Source: Haladaptatus paucihalophilus DX253 (GTDB taxonomy: Archaea; Halobacteriota; Halobacteria; Halobacteriales; Haladaptataceae). Taken from it: 64,000 nucleotides of DNA. How positions within the stretch are numbered: the stretch's first letter is position 1; the number at the start of each line of letters is the position of its first letter. Shown here piece by piece: positions 61,925 to 64,000 of this stretch. The DNA is taken from NCBI RefSeq assembly GCF_000376445.1, contig NZ_AQXI01000004.1:248001-312000 (forward strand), read 5' to 3'. A program made the translations under genes and the position numbers. The notes beneath the pieces are model-generated. The model worked only from the letters and a program-made list of their open reading frames with translations, was not told the origin of the DNA and did not search any database.

Positions 61925-62793
61925 CGCTCGACACCACCGTTGACGACGATGGAGGCCAGTTCCTCGAAGTTCTCGAGTTGGCTGTTTTCGGGGTCGTAAT
62001 CTAGGAGCGGTTGATGTTCTTTCAGCGATTTCGAAAGCGATGCACTGTATCGGATACCGGGTTTCGGCGGCTGTATCTCGCCCTCGTCGATCGCCTCGAA
62101 CTCGTCAACCGTGATTCGCGCAAAGTTCGGAACTTTCCCTTCCGTCGCCTCGGCCGTATTCAGGTTTTCGAGAAGTTCGCGGTCTTCGGTTCGCTGGTCG
62201 ATTCGCTCACGGAGTTTGTTCGGGACGAGCGCAAGAACGTCGATATCGATGTACTCCCGCGAGGGAGTGATAAGCCGCTCCATCGTCCGTTTGTACCCAC
62301 CGATGGAGCTGGACCCCGGTTCGAGGGGGATCATTACGTTTCCAGATGCGACCAGCGCGTTGTTGTTGAGCATTCCGGGATAGGCCGGGCAGTCGAACAC
62401 GATGTAGTCGTATCGCTCCCCGAGAAGCGGATCGACGATTTTCGTTTTAACCCGTGCGGACCCCTGAAGTGCACCTGCAAGGTCTTTTTCGACGTCTTCG
62501 AGCGAATCCGAGGATGGGAGGAGGTCGAAACCGAAATCGGTCTCCTGAACGAGGTCGGCGGCGGTCGCATTGCCGTGGTCGAGGATGACATCGCCGAGGT
62601 TGGTCTCACCTCGGTAGACATCACCGAAGCCGAGACCGTTGGTTGCGTGGCCGTTTGGATCGAGATCGGCAAACAACACTCGGCCACGCTCTGTCAGTTG
62701 GCGTGCAAGATTCATCGAAATCGTTGATTTGCCGACGCCGCCTTTCAAGATGACTACGCTCACAGCGCGTGGAGTGTCTACGTTAGCTACCAT
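61921..62793 (-). CDS. parA: ParA family ATPase (partition system 2)
   Basis: 290 residues from MVANVDTPRAVSVVIL; a start at 62850 is in frame but would overlap the repeat at 62849. Deviant Walker A KGGVGKSTI (about residues 17-25), Walker B YIVFDCPAYPGMLNNNAL. Shares PNFARITVDE, GIRYSAS and the overall order with ParA 1, so the two systems are paralogous or related plasmid backbones. Drives segregation with its partner. Confidence 0.92.
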   Translation of the reverse strand: MVANVDTPRAVSVVILKGGVGKSTISMNLARQLTERGRVLFADLDPNGHATNGLGFGDVYRGETNLGDVILDHGNATAADLVQETDFGFDLLPSSDSLEDVEKDLAGALQGSARVKTKIVDPLLGERYDYIVFDCPAYPGMLNNNALVASGNVMIPLEPGSSSIGGYKRTMERLITPSREYIDIDVLALVPNKLRERIDQRTEDRELLENLNTAEATEGKVPNFARITVDEFEAIDEGEIQPPKPGIRYSASLSKSLKEHQPLLDYDPENSQLENFEELASIVVNGGVER

Positions 62794-62823
62794 TGTGTCC
62801 CCGGCCGCCGGAATGTCGTTTTT

Positions 62824-63265
62824 AATAGGTACCTCATTTACACCAGCCACCTATTGTATGGTATTTGCTTACTTCGGCGGTTGAGATAGCCATCTCGCCA
62901 AGGAGACATAAACTTGCCGCAAGTAGATGGTTGAACTACAATAGGTAGCTTGGGGAAGATAGATTCAGTAGCTGAGTTACCTATTGGAGCTACCATCGGT
63001 ACCCGACCATTGAATACGAACGGAGGAGATTAGCCACCGAAGTTAGCGAAGATAGATGGCTAGGCGAGAATAGGTGGTACAGGAGTAGTAGCAAAGGTAC
63101 CGGAGGCACCTATTGTAAGTTAGGGAGACCTATTGTAACGAAGGAGAGTGGACAAAATGTCAGTGAACACGGTATCAGTGAACACGGTATCAGTGAGCGT
63201 GTATCGGTCGTGCTCGTTCAAACTGTCGGTCTAGTCTCGAAACAGGCCAACAAAAAGGAATAGGT
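62824..63265. repeat. ACCTATTGTA repeats (putative centromere of partition locus 2)
   Basis: The decamer or close variants occur in both orientations at about 62824, 62849, 62937, 62978, 63069, 63107, 63128 and 63259 in the region upstream of parA 2. The surrounding 700 bases (to 63572) have no gene. Two of the copies differ by one or two bases. Analogous in place to the array at 13524-14131 but unrelated in sequence. Confidence 0.65.
63160..63203 (+). repeat. tandem TCAGTGAACACGGTA (two perfect, one partial copy)
   Basis: Two adjacent 15-mers at 63160-63174 and 63175-63189, then TCAGTGAGCGTGTA. The core CAGTGAACAC resembles the CAGTGAAAAC core of the origin boxes at 16575, but no G-string follows. 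It could be a degenerate second origin or a regulatory site. Confidence 0.45.
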
Positions 63266-63572
63266 GGCTAAATGTCAATAGTTGCAGTAGGTAGAGAGGC
63301 TACCTCGTGAATCTACACCAGAGAGGTCAGCTGGACAGTGTGCAGTAACACCATCGTCGAAACGCGGTCTTCGCAACACGGTGCACCCAAGGAGGTACCC
63401 CGGAGAAAATCTCTACAGGGATATCCCGACGCATCGACCGAATGGCCACTGTTAGAGTAAAGGGAAAGAAGTTCGTAGGTGGATAAATTGAAGTCTTACC
63501 GCTCTCGATTTTTCTGACAGCACGATTTCCCTCAACAGCAACCGCTTCTACTCACTACTGCTACTCCTTGTT
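63266..63572. other. intergenic region
   Basis: 307 bases with no gene recognised, between the partition repeats and the small gene ending at 63573. Confidence 0.35.
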
Positions 63573-63890
63573 TTACGCATCGAATTCGACCGGTCCTTTG
63601 TATTTGGATTTGATTTTGTCGCCCTCGCGCCACTGCCAGTAGTAGCGATTGTCGTTGATCTCTTTCACCGTAATCGTAGCTCTGGAAGGAACATCGTCGG
63701 GGAGGTCATCAGGTCGCTCCTGAGCATGTTCCTCCTCTCGCTCGGCCAGTCGTCGTTCGCGCTCTCGATACTCGGCCAACTCCGTGGCGTATCTGGCAAC
63801 GTATCGGAGCAGTTCGGGTGAGCACTCGTCGAGCGTTTCGGCGAAATCAGTCGGAAGGTCTTGCGGTGGAGTTGGTGGCGAGTAGGTCAT
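63573..63890 (-). CDS. small DUF6788-like protein
   Basis: 105 residues from MTYSPPTPPQDLPTDF; longer frame to 63944 rejected. A helical middle (LRYVARYATELAEYRERERR) precedes a beta-hairpin (DNRYYWQWREGDKIKSKYKG) that is the DUF6788 pattern. Such proteins are frequent on haloarchaeal plasmids; function unknown. The inverted repeat at 63932-63976 lies 42 bp upstream. Confidence 0.7.
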   Translation of the reverse strand: MTYSPPTPPQDLPTDFAETLDECSPELLRYVARYATELAEYRERERRLAEREEEHAQERPDDLPDDVPSRATITVKEINDNRYYWQWREGDKIKSKYKGPVEFDA

Positions 63891-63931
63891 GGATGAATGG
63901 ATGACGGGTGTTTGGCGTGTGTTTGACGGGT

Positions 63932-63976
63932 GTTTAACCAACACGGATGGCAGACTCGTTGCGTTGTTGGTTAAAC
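63932..63976. promoter_or_regulatory. 12-bp perfect inverted repeat upstream of the DUF6788-like gene
   Basis: GTTTAACCAACA (63932-63943) and TGTTGGTTAAAC (63965-63976) are exact reverse complements 21 bp apart, 42 bp upstream of the gene start. Direct repeats GACGGGTGTTT lie just before it (63903 and 63925). It looks like a paired operator or a recognition site of a mobile element or replicon. Confidence 0.5.
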
Positions 63977-64000
63977 CGAGCGGTGAAAGCCGGGTTCTCG

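Overview
The window comes from a haloarchaeon (class Halobacteria). Many proteins are acidic, and the gene content is typical of the group: HTH-10 (bacterio-opsin-activator-like) regulators, HalOD1, DUF7344 and DUF7521-like proteins, Orc1/Cdc6, Tat-exported lipoproteins and IS200/IS605 tnpB remnants. Base composition, pseudogene density and replication/partition genes differ along the window. It therefore reads as a mosaic accessory replicon (megaplasmid) or an integrated plasmid, not uniform core chromosome. No rRNA, tRNA or CRISPR array was seen.

0-12.8 kb: stress/redox accessory region. Two intact HTH-10 regulators (2810-3454, 7331-7975) and three decayed HTH-10 remnants (3-98, 5280-5400, 9713-9800) lie among a DoxX-like membrane protein, three RibD/DHFR-like reductases (one truncated), an aldo/keto reductase, a hydrolase and a DUF1801 protein. 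A 21-bp element recurs four times, always beside an HTH-10 gene or remnant and, where the target is clear, 35-43 bp before a start codon. A divergent pair of small genes (soluble, then membrane) is duplicated behind a shared 14-bp motif. Two methyltransferases and an epimerase follow.

13-22.5 kb: plasmid replication and partition. An array of 15-bp repeats precedes parA and a small partner gene, and the repeat recurs inside the partner's coding sequence. Next come a truncated orc1/cdc6, a putative origin with origin-recognition-box-like repeats, three copies of a GTTAGTAT-N3-ATACTAAC palindrome, an orc1/cdc6-like ATPase and a cassette of a RecA-fold-like protein, a coiled-coil protein and a divergent family B DNA polymerase.

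22.5-41 kb: mixed accessory genes. These include ferritin, small regulators, an M48 protease, a zinc alcohol dehydrogenase, a 14-TM MFS exporter, a CysE-type acetyltransferase, an ASST-like beta-propeller, a large membrane protein, an acyltransferase-3 protein and a Tat-exported serine protease, with several frameshifted remnants between them.

41-59.4 kb: GC-rich, intact catabolic island. It holds glutamate dehydrogenase, two class-III aminotransferases, aldehyde dehydrogenase, a DUF35/HMG-CoA-synthase-like/thiolase trio, a two-subunit CoA-transferase, an Lrp/AsnC regulator, an M20 amidohydrolase, a FAD amine/amino-acid oxidase and a complete PotDABC-type importer. Together they suggest uptake of polyamines or related amines, transamination, aldehyde oxidation and CoA-dependent breakdown.

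59.5-64 kb: a compositionally mosaic MoxR ATPase, a DUF1616 remnant, and a second parA/partner operon homologous to the first but with a different repeat family (ACCTATTGTA) upstream.
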